A stretch of DNA of 64,000 nt from assembly GCA_950022655.1 (NCBI GenBank), contig OX465589.1:24419626-24483625 (forward strand), given 5' to 3'. Positions 33,270-47,556 of this stretch are shown here, piece by piece. Each line of letters begins with the position of its first letter. Position 1 is the first letter of the stretch. The position numbers were made by a program, and so were the translations under genes. The stretch comes from Alentia gelatinosa (taxonomy: Eukaryota > Annelida > Polychaeta > Phyllodocida > Polynoidae). The notes beneath the pieces are model-generated. The model was given only the letters and a program-made list of their open reading frames with translations. It ran no database searches and was not told the origin of the DNA.

Positions 33270-33587
33270 GAAATTGTAGCGGCTACTAGCCAAAACTTTA
33301 GGAAAGACAACCTGACACGAACTGAACAGGCGAAACTGACTCGTCTGCGTAGCGGACACACCAAACTGGCACATGGGCACCTCCTAAGAGGAGAAGTAGC
33401 ACCTATGTGCCAGACATGCAACACTCCGCTGAGTGTAAAACATCTTATGCTACGCTGTCAGGCCATCAAAGAGAGCAGGAAGAAATTCCTAAAAAATGTG
33501 AGAACATTGCGTAGTGTTTTCCATAACACTGGGAAGAAAGAAATTCTTGACTTCCTCAGGGAATGTAAGATTTTCGAAAAGATATGA
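33270..33587 (+). pseudogene. Retrotransposon ORF2 C-terminus, B copy 2
   Basis: Equivalent of 4637-4954, open for 105 codons with RLRSGHTKLAHGHLLRGE and an intact C-x2-C-x7-H-x4-C knuckle. No upstream reverse transcriptase. The tail follows the 26-bp segment, at about 33676-33721. Confidence 0.75.
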
Positions 33588-33739
33588 TTGAGAAAAGTAA
33601 TATGCCTGGATCAACCAGGTAGCATAGCTTGTTATTCCAACAGGATATGCAAATTTGAGTAAAGTAAACCGAAGTAAGTCTAATTGAACAAATTGGACGT
33701 TAAACTACCCAAACAAACAAATCTCAGACTTACCGTTAG

Positions 33740-34142
33740 AATGCTGTTATCAGAGACATTAAACTGTCCTATGCTGAAGTGAAGAGAGAACATGGCAAGG
33801 AGCTGGCCATGTTTTGGCTGCGGAGTCCTATTGGAATCGAAGGAAATGGAGCTGGATGTTAAACTATCCAAACAAACAAACATTTTACTCTTGTACTCTC
33901 ATGACCTGAAACCAATGGCCAAGGAGTACATTCATAAAACTTGGCAGAAAAGAGATGACAAACTACAAGAAAATGTAGTGGCTACTAGCCAAAACTTAAA
34001 GAAAGGCAACCTGACACAAACTCAATGGGTTCAACTTACAGGTTCATTGCACTTTCTAGGGCGCAACATGACAGCTTTTTATCACTTGGATGGTTGCGAC
34101 TGCCTGTGGCGAGGTTGGAGCCACAGGCAATTTTGGTTTTAA
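33740..34142 (+). pseudogene. Second RNase H fragment and linker, B copy 2
   Basis: Equivalent of 5081-5483: RNase H piece with GIEGNGAG and stop, then the linker piece running into the hairpin block. Frame breaks are the same as in copies 1 and 3. Confidence 0.6.
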
Positions 34143-35666
34143 TTGCACCGACATCTCATTTTAAACCTTTTAAAGGCAACATTTTGTTGGAAGAATAAGT
34201 TTTATTGACTTTTTTATGATATCTTGGCGATATCAGTGTTGTTAAAGAACCTTGAGAAAGTCTGGTAAGGACCAATAAAAGTTGACTGGACGTTAAATCA
34301 TACCAAACCAACAAACAAACTTTTTGCTGTGAACCTGCAATTTCCAACATAACGCCTGTTCTTCATTTCCTAATTGAACAAATTGGACATTAAACTACCC
34401 AAACAAACTTTGTAGGACCGAAACGAATGGAGACCACTAGTATATTAATGACATTAACTTAATTACAATAAGGACTGCCCACTTCTGATTCTGTTAATAG
34501 CTCATCTACCAATGTAGTCTACTGCATGTCAGCATAGGTCAGTTCATTCTTGTTGTAATTATGTGAATGACGTCAGACCTGGACATACCCCTGCACGGGG
34601 GATTTTCCGCACGCCCAGGTCTGGCAGGAATCATGTGAAATGCCTCACTCCACCATTGCGGCCTGCTCTCCTCAAAGTCTAAGACATGTCAACCTTTATC
34701 TCGTATTATTTTACCAAGCCACCCGAATCTTCTCCTTAAATTTATCCCATCAATGGGCTACAAAAGACAAAAAAATGGACTTGCCTGTTCTTCATATCCG
34801 GTTTACCAAATTGTTGTGAACCTGTGATTTCCAACATAGCGCCTCCTCTTCATTTCCTGTTTACAAACTTTAGATAATTGAAATTTGATAGTAATTTTGG
34901 GAACTGACAAAAGGCTATGCTCAGACACCACTTAATCATGTGACCTGCCTCACTCTTCTATTGCGGCCTGCTCTCCTCAAATACTCCAACGGGTCTACCT
35001 TTATCTCAGATTATTTTTTCCAGCCACCTACATCGTCTTCTTAAATTGAATTGAACAAACTGGACGTTAAACTACCAAAAGAAACAAAAACAAACTGAAC
35101 AATTTATTTCCAGTATTTCTAGTATACTTATTGCTTCTCTAGCATTATAGGTCAGCCCCCACTTCCTCTTCGTCGGATTGTTTTTTTTCTTCCATGCTAT
35201 GTTTCTAGAAAAGAATAAAATGAAAAAAAGAGGTACCCCCTTGCTTCTCTTCTGTCTTTTTCATCATATATTTAAAAAATAAAATTGAATGTCCTCTCCT
35301 AGCTACTGCTTCATTGGGTCGGCCCCCACTTAGTATGCAAGAAATGTGGCCTCCTCATGTTAAAGATGTTCCCTTAGAATGAAATTGTATAGACCCATTG
35401 CTGATCTTGTCAGACTACCTTTATTCTTGATTATTTCTAAATAAAACATCGCATAGCCCATCTTACCTTTTTTTGCGGAATGTCCTTAAACCTCCCACAC
35501 CACATGACACAGTATTGAAGGGCTGGCATCCTAAGGCCAAAGACGATCTCAGGCTAAACCCAAGATGGCTATGCCCACCGGATGAGCATTGCTTCAAGAA
35601 CTCCCGCTGGTCATAACTATCAGTGACAGTCTTTCTTCCTGACTAATTAGAGAACGCTATAAAGTT

Positions 35667-38197
35667 GTCAGAAGAAACAAGAATGTCAGACCTGGATGTC
35701 CCCCTGCATGGGGGATTTTCCGCACCTCCAGGTCTGGCATGTCCCCTGCAACTATTTTTCTTTGTAAGACCAAGTCTAATTAAACAAATTGAAATGACTA
35801 GAGGCCAACCGTATATTAACTACATTCACATAATTACAATGAGGACCTTCAAATGCTATACACACAGTGGAAAGCTAAGTGTGCATGGAAGTGTTACCCA
35901 AATGATATGAGGGTAGTCTATGCCAAGTAGAGACCTGCTAATATGTTGCTGCATATGCAGTAATGGGTGATAGATGGAGAAAATGTTTTAATATGTCGCA
36001 GTTTGAAATATGTATGAAATCCTTTTGGAGCGATATTTTAATTGAAGAATTTGTCTTACCACTTCTTTTAATATTTCTCATGGTGAATTGGTTTAAACTT
36101 TTCCCAGGTGCCCTGTTGACCCTCCTATAAAGTTATGGGTGATAGATGCAGTGAGTGTCACATCCCTTATTTTAAAAGAGTATGTCGGAAGAAACAAGAA
36201 TGTCAGACCTGGACGTCCCCCTGCATTGGGGATTTTCCGCACCTCCAGGTCTGGCATGTCCCCTGCAACTATTTTTCTTTGTAAGACCAAGTCTAATTAA
36301 ACAAATTGGACATTAAGCTACCCAAACAAACTGTGTGGGACCTAAAAGGACTAGAGGCCAACCGTATATTAACTACATTCACATAATTACAGTGAGGACT
36401 TTCAAATGCTATACACATAGTGGAAAGCTAAGTGTGCATGGAAGTGTTACCCAAATGATATGAGGGTAGTCTATGCCAAGTAGAGACCTGCTAATATGTT
36501 GCTGCATATGCAGTGATGGGTGATAGATGGAGAAAATGTTTTAATATGTCGCAGTTTGAAATATGTATGAAATCCTTTTGGAGCGATATTTTAATTGAAG
36601 AATTTGTCTTACCACTTCTTTTAATATTTCTCATGGTGAATTGGTTTAAACTTTTCCCAGGTGCCCTGTTGACCCTCCTATAAAGTTATGGGTGAAAGAT
36701 GCAGTGAGTGTCACATACCTTATTTTAAAAGAGTATGTCAGAAGAAACAAGAATGTCAGACCTGGACGTCCCCCTGCATGGGGGATTTTCCGCACCTCCA
36801 GGTCTGGCATGTCCCCTGCAACTATTTTTCTTTGTAAGACCAAGTCTAATTAAACAAATTGAAAGGACTAGAGGCCAACCGTATATTAACTACATTCACA
36901 TAATTACAATGAGGACCTTCAAATGCTATACACACAGTGGAAAGCTAAGTGTGCATGGAAGTGTTACCCAAATGATATGAGGGTAGTCTATGCCAAGTAC
37001 AGACCTGCCAATATATTGCTGCATATGCACTGATGGGTGATCGATGTAGAAAATGTTTTAATATCTCACAGTTTGAAATATGTATGAAATCTTTTTGGAG
37101 CGACATTTTAATTGAAGAATTTGTCTTACCACTTCTTTTAATATTTCTCATGGTGAATTGGTTTAAACTTTTCCCAGGTGCCCTGTTGACCCTCCTATAA
37201 AGTTATGGGTGATAGATGCAGTGAGTGTCACATACCTTATTTTAAAAGAGTATGTCAGAAGAAACAAGAATGTCAGACCTGGACGTCCCCCTGCATGGGG
37301 GATTTTCCGCACCTCCAGGTCTGGCATGTCCCCTGCAACTATTTTTCTTTGTAAGACCAAGTCTAATTAAACAAATTGAAAGGACTAGAGGCCAACCGTA
37401 TATTAACTACATTCACATAATTACAATGAGGACCTTCAAATGCTATACACACAGTGGAAAGCTAAGTGTGCATGGAAGTGTTACCCAAATGATATGAGGG
37501 TAGTCTATGCCAAGTAGAGACCTGCTAATATGTTGCTGCATATGCAGTAATGGGTGATAGATGGAGAAAATGTTTTAATATGTCGCAGTTTGAAATATGT
37601 ATGAAATCCTTTTGGAGCGACATTTTAATTGAAGAATTTGTCTTACCACTTCTTTTAATATTTCTCATGGTGAATTGGTTTAAACTTTTCCCAGGTGCCC
37701 TGTTGACCCTCCTATAAAGTTATGGGTGATAGATGCAGTGAGTGTCACATACCTTATTTTAAAAGAGTATGTCAGAAGAAACAAGAATGTCAGACCTGGA
37801 CGTCCCCCTGCATTGGGGATTTTCCGCACCTCCAGGTCTGGCATGTCCCCTGCAACTATTTTGCTTTGTAAGACCAAGTCTAATTAAACAAATTGGACAT
37901 TAAGCTACCCAAACAAACTGTGTGGGACCTAAAAGGACTAGAGGCCAACCGTATATTAACTACATTCACATAATTACAGTGAGGACTTTCAAATGCTATA
38001 CACATAGTGGAAAGCTAAGTGTGCATGGAAGTGTTACCCAAATGATATGAGGGTAGTCTATGCCAAGTAGAGACCTGCTAATATGTTGCTGCATATGCAG
38101 TGATGGGTGATAGATGGAGAAAATGTTTTAATATGTCGCAGTTTTAAATATGTATGAAATCCTTTTGGAGCGATATTTTAATTGAAGAATTTGTCTT
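35667..38197. repeat. Satellite C array 2 (short, 2.5 kb)
   Basis: Starts with a partial short monomer, then long (36093), short (36646), short (37163) and a long monomer cut at 38197 (37680). The final monomer ends with the same C/A junction as array 1 at 25608 and shares its GCAGTTTTAAATATG variant. The first monomer has CTGGATGTCC and GAAATGACTAG variants. Array length differs about sevenfold from array 1 although the flanks are the same, so C is the part that expands and contracts. Confidence 0.95.
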
Positions 38198-41100
38198 TTT
38201 GTTAAGTCATTTTAATGAAACAATTTTACTTTATTGGACGCAACAAGAATTTTATCACTTGGATGGTTGCGACTGCCTGTGGCGAGGTTGGGGCCACAGG
38301 CAATAATGGTTTTAACAATTTATATTGTCGACCAGTCGGCATGGCGACACTGGTATGAGATGTAGGATGGGCAAGGAGAGACTTCACATGCATTATGCTT
38401 GAAATGGTTGACCAGATGTTAAAACAAACCCAACAAACAAACTATTTAAACCAGCACTCCATGATGCTAGATCTCACAGGTTCACAGTGAGAGAGCATCA
38501 AACATGGAAGTGCGGAACCAGGTCCTTGATGCTCTTTTGCTGTGAACCTGTGATTTCCAACATAGCGCCTCCTCTTCATTTCCTGTTTACAGACTTTAGA
38601 TAATTGAAAATTGATAGTAATTTTGGGAACTGACAAAAGGCTATGCTCAGACACCACTTAATCATATGACCTGCCACACTCTGCTATTGCAGCCTACTCT
38701 CCTGAAATACTCCGACGGGTCTACCTTTATCTCATGGACTGTGATTTTGTTAAGTCATTTTAATGAAAGAATTTTACTTTCTTGGACGCAACAAGAATTT
38801 TATCACTTGGATGGTTGCGACTGCCTGTGGCGAGGTTGGGGCCACAGGCAATAATGGTTTTAACAATTCATTTATTGTCGACCAGTCGGCATGGAGACAC
38901 TGGTATGAGATGTAGGATGGGCAATGAGAGACTTTCACATGCATTATGCTTGAAATGGTTGACCGGATGTTAAAACAAACCCAACAAACAAACTATTTAA
39001 ACCAGCACTCCATGATGCTAGATCTCACAGGTCCACAGTGAGAGAGCATCAAACATGGATGTGCGGAACCAGGTCCTTGATGCTCTTTTGCTGTGAACCT
39101 GTGATTTCCAACATAGCGCCTCCTCTTCATTTCCTGTTTACAAACTTTAGATAATTGAAATTTGATAGAAATTTTGGGAACTGACAAAAGGCTATGCTCA
39201 GACACCACTTAATCATTTATATGACCTGCCACACTCTGCTATTGCAGCCTACTCTCCTGAAATACTCCGACGGGTCTACCTTTATCTCATGGACTGTGAT
39301 TGTCATACATCAGAGACATGTCATCTTGTCTGAGACTTTATTGTCTAATCTCTCTATCATGGTCACCTCGTATACTTGAACTCACTTTGGGCTTGTCCCA
39401 AGGGTGACCATGATAGAGAGATTTCACTCTGGCATCAGAGTCGTCATTTTGTTAAGTCATTTTAATGAAACAATTTTACTTTATTGGACGCAACAAGAAT
39501 TTTATCACTTGGATGGTTGCGACTGCCTGTGGCGAGGTTGGGGCCACAGGCAATAATGGTTTTAACAATTCATTTATTGTCGACCAGTCGGCATGGAGAC
39601 ACTGGTATGAGATGTAGGATGGGCAATGAGAGACTTTCACATGCATTATGCTTGAAATGGTTGACCGGATGTTAAAACAAACCCAACAAACAAACTATTT
39701 AAACCAGCACTCCATGATGCTAGATCTCACAGGTCCACAGTGAGAGAGCATCAAACATGGATGTGCGGAACCAGGTCCTTGATGCTCTTTTGCTGTGAAC
39801 CTGTGATTTCCAACATAGCGCCTCCTCTTCATTTCCTGTTTACAAACTTTAGATAATTGAAATTTGATAGTAATTTTGGGAACTGACAAAAGGCTATGCT
39901 CAGACACCACTTAATCATATGACGTGCCACACTCCGCTATTGCAGCCTACTCTCCTGAAATACTCCGACGGGTCTACCTTTATCTCATGGACTGTGATTT
40001 TGTTAAGTCATTTTAATGAAAGAATTTTACTTTCTTGGACGCAACAAGAATTTTATCACTTGGATGGTTGCGACTGCCTGTGGCGAGGTTGGGGCCACAG
40101 GCAATAATGGTTTTAACAATTCATTTATTGTCGACCAGTCGGCATGGAGACACTGGTATGAGATGTAGGATGGGCAATGAGAGACTTTCACATGCATTAT
40201 GCTTGAAATGGTTGACCGGATGTTAAAACAAACCCAACAAACAAACTATTTAAACCAGCACTCCATGATGCTAGATCTCACAGGTCCACAGTGAGAGAGC
40301 ATCAAACATGGATGTGCGGAACCAGGTCCTTGATGCTCTTTTGCTGTGAACCTGTGATTTCCAACATAGCGCCTCCTCTTCATTTCCTGTTTACAAACTT
40401 TAGATAATTGAAATTTGATAGTAATTTTGGGAACTGACAAAAGGCTATGCTCAGACACCACTTAATCATTTATATGACCTGCCACACTCTGCTATTGCAG
40501 CCTACTCTCCTGAAATACTCCGACGGGTCTACCTTTATCTCATGGACTGTGATTGTCATACATCAGAGACATGTCATCTTGTCTGAGACTTTATTGTCTA
40601 ATCTCTCTATCATGGTCACCTCGTATACTTGAACTCACTTTGGGCTTGTCCCAAGGGTGACCATGATAGAGAGATTTCACTCTGGCATCAGAGTCGTCAT
40701 TTTGTTAAATCATTTTAATGAAACAATTTTACTTTATTGGACGCAACAAGAATTTTATCACTTGGATGGTTGCGACTGCCTGTGGCGAGGTTGGGGCCAC
40801 AGGCAATAATGGTTTTAACAATTCATTTATTGTCGACCAGTCGGCATGGAGACACTGGTATGAGATGTAGGATGGGCAATGAGAGACTTTCACATGCATT
40901 ATGCTTGAAATGGTTGACCGGATGTTAAAACAAACCCAACAAACAAACTATTTAAACCAGCACTCCATGATGCTAGATCTCACAGGTCCACAGTGAGAGA
41001 GCATCAAACATGGATGTGCGGAACCAGGTCCTTGATGCTCTTTTGCTGTGAACCTGTGATTTCCAACATAGCGCCTCCTCTTCATTTCCTGTTTACAAAC

Positions 41101-42946
41101 TTTAGATAATTGAAATTTGATAGTAATTTTGGGAACTGACAAAAGGCTATGCTCAGACACCACTTAATCATTTATATGACCTGCCACACTCTGCTATTGC
41201 AGCCTACTCTCCTGAAATACTCCGACGGGTCTACCTTTATCTCATGGACTGTGATTGTCATACATCAGAGACATGTCATCTTGTCTGAGACTTTATTGTC
41301 TAATCTCTCTATCATGGTCACCTCGTATACTTGAACTCACTTTGGGCTTGTCCCAAGGGTGACCATGATAGAGAGATTTCACTCTGGCATCAGAGTCGTC
41401 ATTTTGTTAAATCATTTTAATGAAACAATTTTACTTTATTGGACGCAACAAGAATTTTATCACTTGGATGGTTGCGACTGCCTGTGGCGAGGTTGGGGCC
41501 ACAGGCAATAATGGTTTTAACAATTTATATTGTCGACCAGTCGGCATGGCGACACTGGTATGAGATGTAGGATGGGCAAGGAGAGACTTCACATGCATTA
41601 TGCTTGAAATGGTTGACCAGATGTTAAAACAAACCCAACAAACAAACTATTTAAACCAGCACTCCATGATGCTAGATCTCACAGGTTCACAGTGAGAGAG
41701 CATCAAACATGGAAGTGCGGAACCAGGTCCTTGATGCTCTTTTGCTGTGAACCTGTGATTTCCAACATAGCGCCTCCTCTTCATTTCCTGTTTACAGACT
41801 TTAGATAATTGAAAATTGATAGTAATTTTGGGAACTGACAAAAGGCTATGCTCAGACACCACTTAATCATATGACCTGCCACACTCTGCTATTGCAGCCT
41901 ACTCTCCTGAAATACTCCGACGGGTCTACCTTTATCTCATGGACTGTGATTTTGTTAAGTCATTTTAATGAAAGAATTTTACTTTATTGGACGCAACAAG
42001 AATTTTATCACTTGGATGGTTGCGACTGCCTGTGGCGAGGTTGGGGCCACAGGCAATAATGGTTTTAACAATTTATATTGTCGACCAGTCGGCATGGCGA
42101 CACTGGTATGAGATGTAGGATGGGCAAGGAGAGACTTCACATGCATTATGCTTGAAATGGTTGACCAGATGTTAAAACAAACCCAACAAACAAACTATTT
42201 AAACCAGCACTCCATGATGCTAGATCTCACAGGTTCACAGTGAGAGAGCATCAAACATGGAAGTGCGGAACCAGGTCCTTGATGCTCTTTTGCTGTGAAC
42301 CTGTGATTTCCAACATAGCGCCTCCTCTTCATTTCCTGTTTACAGACTTTAGATAATTGAAAATTGATAGTAATTTTGGGAACTGACAAAAGGCTATGCT
42401 CAGACACCACTTAATCATATGACCTGCCACACTCTGCTATTGCAGCCTACTCTCCTGAAATACTCCGACGGGTCTACCTTTATCTCATGGACTGTGATTT
42501 TGTTAAGTCATTTTAATGAAAGAATTTTACTTTCTTGGACGCAACAAGAATTTTATCACTTGGATGGTTGCGACTGCCTGTGGCGAGGTTGGGGCCACAG
42601 GCAATAATGGTTTTAACAATTCATTTATTGTCGACCAGTCGGCATGGAGACACTGGTATGAGATGTAGGATGGGCAATGAGAGACTTTCAAATGCATTAT
42701 GCTTGAAATGGTTGACCGGATGTTAAAACAAACCCAACAAACAAACTATTTAAACCAGCACTCCATGATGCTAGATCTCACAGGTCCACAGTGAGAGAGC
42801 ATCAAACATGGATGTGCGGAACCAGGTCCTTGATGCTCTTTTGCTGTGAACCTGTGATTTCCAACATAGCGCCTCCTCTTCATTTCCTGTTTACAAACTT
42901 TAGATAATTGAAAATTGATAGTAATTTTGGGAACAAGCTCAGACAC
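38198..42946. repeat. Satellite A array 3
   Basis: Landmarks at 38442, 38993, 39695, 40246, 40948, 41647, 42195 and 42746 give spacings 551, 702, 551, 702, 699, 548 and 551. Its left part is in register with array 2 at 12,589 bp and its right part at 11,890 bp. The 699-bp difference is one long monomer, so one of the arrays gained or lost exactly one monomer near 39.7-40.4 kb. Confidence 0.95.
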
Positions 42947-44059
42947 AACATCCTCTCCTTAAATTTATCCCATCAATGGGCTACAAAAGACAAAAAAATG
43001 GACTTGCCTGTTCTTCATATCCGGTTTACCAAATTGTAGATTAATTGAAAACAATTCAATAAATTGGGGCACTGCAACAAGACTATGCTCAAGGTCTGTC
43101 ACTCCACCGCCACTGAATCATGTGAAATGCCTCACTCCGCCATTGCGGCCTGCTTTCCTCAAAGTCTCCAGCATGTATACATTTATCTCGGATTATTTTA
43201 CCAAGAAAATGTAGTGGCTACTAGCCAAAACTTAAAGAAAGGCAACCTGACACAAACTCAACGGGTTCACCTTACAGGTTCACTGCACTTTCTAGGGCGC
43301 AACATGACAGCTTTTTATCACTTGGATGGTTGCGACTGCCTGTGGCGAGGTTGGAGCCACAGGCAATTTTGGTTTTAATTACACTGAGATCTCATTTTAA
43401 ACCTTTTAAAGGCAACATTTTGTTGGAAGAATAAGCTTTATCGACTTTTTTATGATATCTTGGCGATATCAGTGTTGTTAAAGAACCTTGAGAAAGTCTG
43501 GTAAGGACCCATAAAAGTTGACTGGACGTTAAATCATACCAAACCAACAAACAAACTTTTTGCTGTGAACCTGCAATTTCCAACATAATGCCTGTTCTTC
43601 ATTTCCTAATTGAACAAATTGGACATTAAACTACCCAAACAAACTTTGTAGGACAGAAACGAATGGAGACCACCAGTATATTAATGACATTAACTTAATT
43701 ACAATAAGGACTGCCCACTTCTGATTCTGTTAATAGCTCATCTACCAATGTAGTCTACTGCATGTCAGCATAGGTCAGTTCATTCTTGTTGTAATTATGT
43801 GAATGACGTCAGACCTGGACATACCCCTGCACGGGGGATTTTCCGCACGCCCAGGTCTGGCAGGAATCATGTGAAATGCCTCACTCCACCATTGCGGCCT
43901 GCTCTCCTCAAAGTCTAAGACATGTCAACCTTTATCTCGTATTATTTTACCAAGCCACCCACATCCTCTCCTTAAATATATCCCATCAATGGGCTACAAA
44001 AGACAAAAAAATGGACTGTGATGATTGTAGGCTTTTACTCTTCTCAGTGTGATCGATAG

Positions 44060-44297
44060 AAGGCTGTTATCAGAGACATTAAACTGTCCTACACTGAAGT
44101 GAAGAGAGAACATGGCAAGGAGCTGGCCATGTTTTGGCTGCGGAGTCCTACTGGAATCAAAGGAAATGGAGCCGGACGTTAAGCTATCGAAACAAACAAA
44201 CATTTTACTCTTGTACTCTCATGACCTGAAACCAACGGCCAAGGAGTACAATTATAAAACTTGGCAGAAAAGAGACGACAAACTCGAGAAATTATAG
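44060..44297 (+). pseudogene. RNase H and linker fragments, B copy 3
   Basis: Equivalent of 3537-3774 with the same stops. RNase H piece 44060-44182 and linker piece to 44297. Confidence 0.65.
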
Positions 44298-44527
44298 TGG
44301 CTACTAGCCAAAACTTTAATAGAAACAACCTGACACAAACTGAACCTGACATGAACAGAACAGGTTCACTGTACAGGTTCACCATACAGGTTCACCGTAC
44401 TTTCTAGGGTGCAACATGCTTGAAATAGGTCCCACTCCCCAGCAGTCTGGCAAGGATGCCGGCATTCCAGGAACATTAGTCTTATCGTCATATCGCTCCC
44501 AGAACATAGATTTTTTATAAGATATAA

Positions 44528-44881
44528 TTGAGAAAAGTTAGATGCCTGGATCAATGGCAGACATGCAACACTCCACTTATTGTAAAACATCTCATGGTAC
44601 ATTGTCAGGTCAGTAAAGAGAGCAGGAAGATTTTCCTAAAGAATGTGACAACAATGCGCAGTGTTTTCCCTAAAACTGGCAAGAAAGGAAGTCTTAACTT
44701 CCTCATGGAATGTAAGATTTTCGATAAGATATTGTTGAGAAAAGTCAGATGCCTTGATCAATGGTAGACATGCAACACTCCTCTGAGTGTTAAACATCTT
44801 GTGCTACATTTTCAGGCCACCATAGAGAGCAGGAAGAAATTTCTAAAGAATTTGGCTAGTAGACACTACAATTCCTTGTAG
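44528..44881 (+). pseudogene. Two CCHC C-terminal fragments, B copy 3
   Basis: Equivalent of 4005-4358 with the same damage, followed by the inverted repeat at 44864-45171. Confidence 0.65.
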
Positions 44882-45159
44882 TTTGTTGTCTCTCGCAGTT
44901 CCATGGTTTCTGCCAAGTTTTATCAATGTGATCCTTGGCCATTTGTTTCAGGTCTGTATGTGGAACCTTGTGTGCCCAAACTTTTCTGATCAGTCCATTT
45001 TTGGTTCCTTGAGCTGCAGATCAAGTAGCCTAAACTGGACTTAGCAGAAACGTTGGAGTGAACACGGTCCCTCATACAGACCTGAAACCAATGACCAAGG
45101 ATCATATTATCAAAACTTGTCAAAAACTTTGGAACTGCACCAGTAAAAACAAACTATGA

Positions 45160-45477
45160 GAAATTGTAGCGGCTACTAGCCAAAACTTTAGGAAAGACAA
45201 CCTGACACGAACTGAACAGGCGAAACTGACTCGTCTGCGTAGCGGACACACCAAACTGGCACATGGGCACCTCCTAAGAGGAGAAGTAGCACCTATGTGC
45301 CAGACATGCAACACTCCGCTGAGTGTAAAACATCTTATGCTACGCTGTCAGGCCATCAAAGAGAGCAGGAAGAAATTCCTAAAAAATGTGAGAACATTGC
45401 GTAGTGTTTTCCATAACACTGGGAAGAAAGAAATTCTTGACTTCCTCAGGGAATGTAAGATTTTCGAAAAGATATGA
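45160..45477 (+). pseudogene. Retrotransposon ORF2 C-terminus, B copy 3
   Basis: Equivalent of 4637-4954. The open frame and CCHC knuckle remain in all three B copies, but the copies are so alike that this does not indicate selection. Confidence 0.75.
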
Positions 45478-45629
45478 TTGAGAAAAGTAATATGCCTGGA
45501 TCAACCAGGTAGCATAGCTTGTTATTCCAACAGGATATGCAAATTTGAGTAAAGTAAACCGAAGTAAGTCTAATTGAACAAATTGGACGTTAAACTACCC
45601 AAACAAACAAATCTCAGACTGACCGTTAG

Positions 45630-46032
45630 AATGCTGTTATCAGAGACATTAAACTGTCCTATGCTGAAGTGAAGAGAGAACATGGCAAGGAGCTGGCCAT
45701 GTTTTGGCTGCGGAGTCCTATTGGAATCGAAGGAAATGGAGCTGGATGTTAAACTATCCAAACAAACAAACATTTTACTCTTGTACTCTCATGACCTGAA
45801 ACCAATGGCCAAGGAGTACATTCATAAAACTTGGCAGAAAAGAGATGACAAACTACAAGAAAATGTAGTGGCTACTAGCCAAAACTTAAAGAAAGGCAAC
45901 CTGACACAAACTCAATGGGTTCAACTTACAGGTTCATTGCACTTTCTAGGGCGCAACATGACAGCTTTTTATCACTTGGATGGTTGCGACTGCCTGTGGC
46001 GAGGTTGGAGCCACAGGCAATTTTGGTTTTAA
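45630..46032 (+). pseudogene. Second RNase H fragment and linker, B copy 3
   Basis: Equivalent of 5081-5483. Same break after GIEGNGAG and same fusion into the hairpin block. Confidence 0.6.
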
Positions 46033-47556
46033 TTGCACCGACATCTCATTTTAAACCTTTTAAAGGCAACATTTTGTTGGAAGAATAAGTTTTATTGACT
46101 TTTTTATGATATCTTGGCGATATCAGTGTTGTTAAAGAACCTTGAGAAAGTCTGGTAAGGACCAATAAAAGTTGACTGGACGTTAAATCATACCAAACCA
46201 ACAAACAAACTTTTTGCTGTGAACCTGCAATTTCCAACATAACGCCTGTTCTTCATTTCCTAATTGAACAAATTGGACATTAAACTACCCAAACAAACTT
46301 TGTAGGACCGAAACGAATGGAGACCACTAGTATATTAATGACATTAACTTAATTACAATAAGGACTGCCCACTTCTGATTCTGTTAATAGCTCATCTACC
46401 AATGTAGTCTACTGCATGTCAGCATAGGTCAGTTCATTCTTGTTGTAATTATGTGAATGACGTCAGACCTGGACATACCCCTGCACGGGGGATTTTCCGC
46501 ACGCCCAGGTCTGGCAGGAATCATGTGAAATGCCTCACTCCACCATTGCGGCCTGCTCTCCTCAAAGTCTAAGACATGTCAACCTTTATCTCGTATTATT
46601 TTACCAAGCCACCCGAATCTTCTCCTTAAATTTATCCCATCAATGGGCTACAAAAGACAAAAAAATGGACTTGCCTGTTCTTCATATCCGGTTTACCAAA
46701 TTGTTGTGAACCTGTGATTTCCAACATAGCGCCTCCTCTTCATTTCCTGTTTACAAACTTTAGATAATTGAAATTTGATAGTAATTTTGGGAACTGACAA
46801 AAGGCTATGCTCAGACACCACTTAATCATGTGACCTGCCTCACTCTTCTATTGCGGCCTGCTCTCCTCAAATACTCCGACGGGTCTACCTTTATCTCAGA
46901 TTATTTTTTCCAGCCACCTACATCGTCTTCTTAAATTGAATTGAACAAACTGGACGTTAAACTACCAAAAGAAACAAAAACAAACTGAACAATTTATTTC
47001 CAGTATTTCTAGTATACTTATTGCTTCTCTAGCATTATAGGTCAGCCCCCACTTCCTCTTCGTCGGATTGTTTTTTTTCTTCCATGCTATGTTTCTAGAA
47101 AAGAATAAAATGAAAAAAAGAGGTACCCCCTTGCTTCTCTTCTGTCTTTTTCATCATATATTTAAAAAATAAAATTGAATGTCCTCTCCTAGCTACTGCT
47201 TCATTGGGTCGGCCCCCACTTAGTATGCAAGAAATGTGGCCTCCTCATGTTAAAGATGTTCCCTTAGAATGAAATTGTATAGACCCATTGCTGATCTTGT
47301 CAGACTACCTTTATTCTTGATTATTTCTAAATAAAACATCGCATAGCCCATCTTACCTTTTTTTGCGGAATGTCCTTAAACCTCCCACACCACATGACAC
47401 AGTATTGAAGGGCTGGCATCCTAAGGCCAAAGACGATCTCAGGCTAAACCCAAGATGGCTATGCCCACCGGATGAGCATTGCTTCAAGAACTCCCGCTGG
47501 TCATAACTATCAGTGACAGTCTTTCTTCCTGACTAATTAGAGAACGCTATAAAGTT

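Larger units (their letters stand above)
31057..35666 (+). mobile_element. B module copy 2
   Basis: Same order as copy 1 without the 87-bp and 264-bp segments and with 26 extra bp at about 33653-33678 (TGCAAATTTGAGTAAAGTAA...). It is offset 28,986 bp from copy 1 at the left end, 28,633 in the middle and 28,659 to the right. It is in exact 11,890-bp register with copy 3; differences I noticed include T/G near 33731 and A/G near 34988. The right junction joins a short-type C monomer, whereas copies 1 and 3 join long-type ones. Confidence 0.93.
42947..47556 (+). mobile_element. B module copy 3
   Basis: Nearly base-for-base copy of B copy 2 at +11,890 bp, including the 26-bp segment and the shortened A-like block. 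Like copy 1, it joins a long-type C monomer at its right end, and in-register similarity to copy 1 (offset 40,549) continues for about 5 kb into C. It therefore appears to combine a copy-2-like left side and a copy-1-like right side. Confidence 0.93.
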
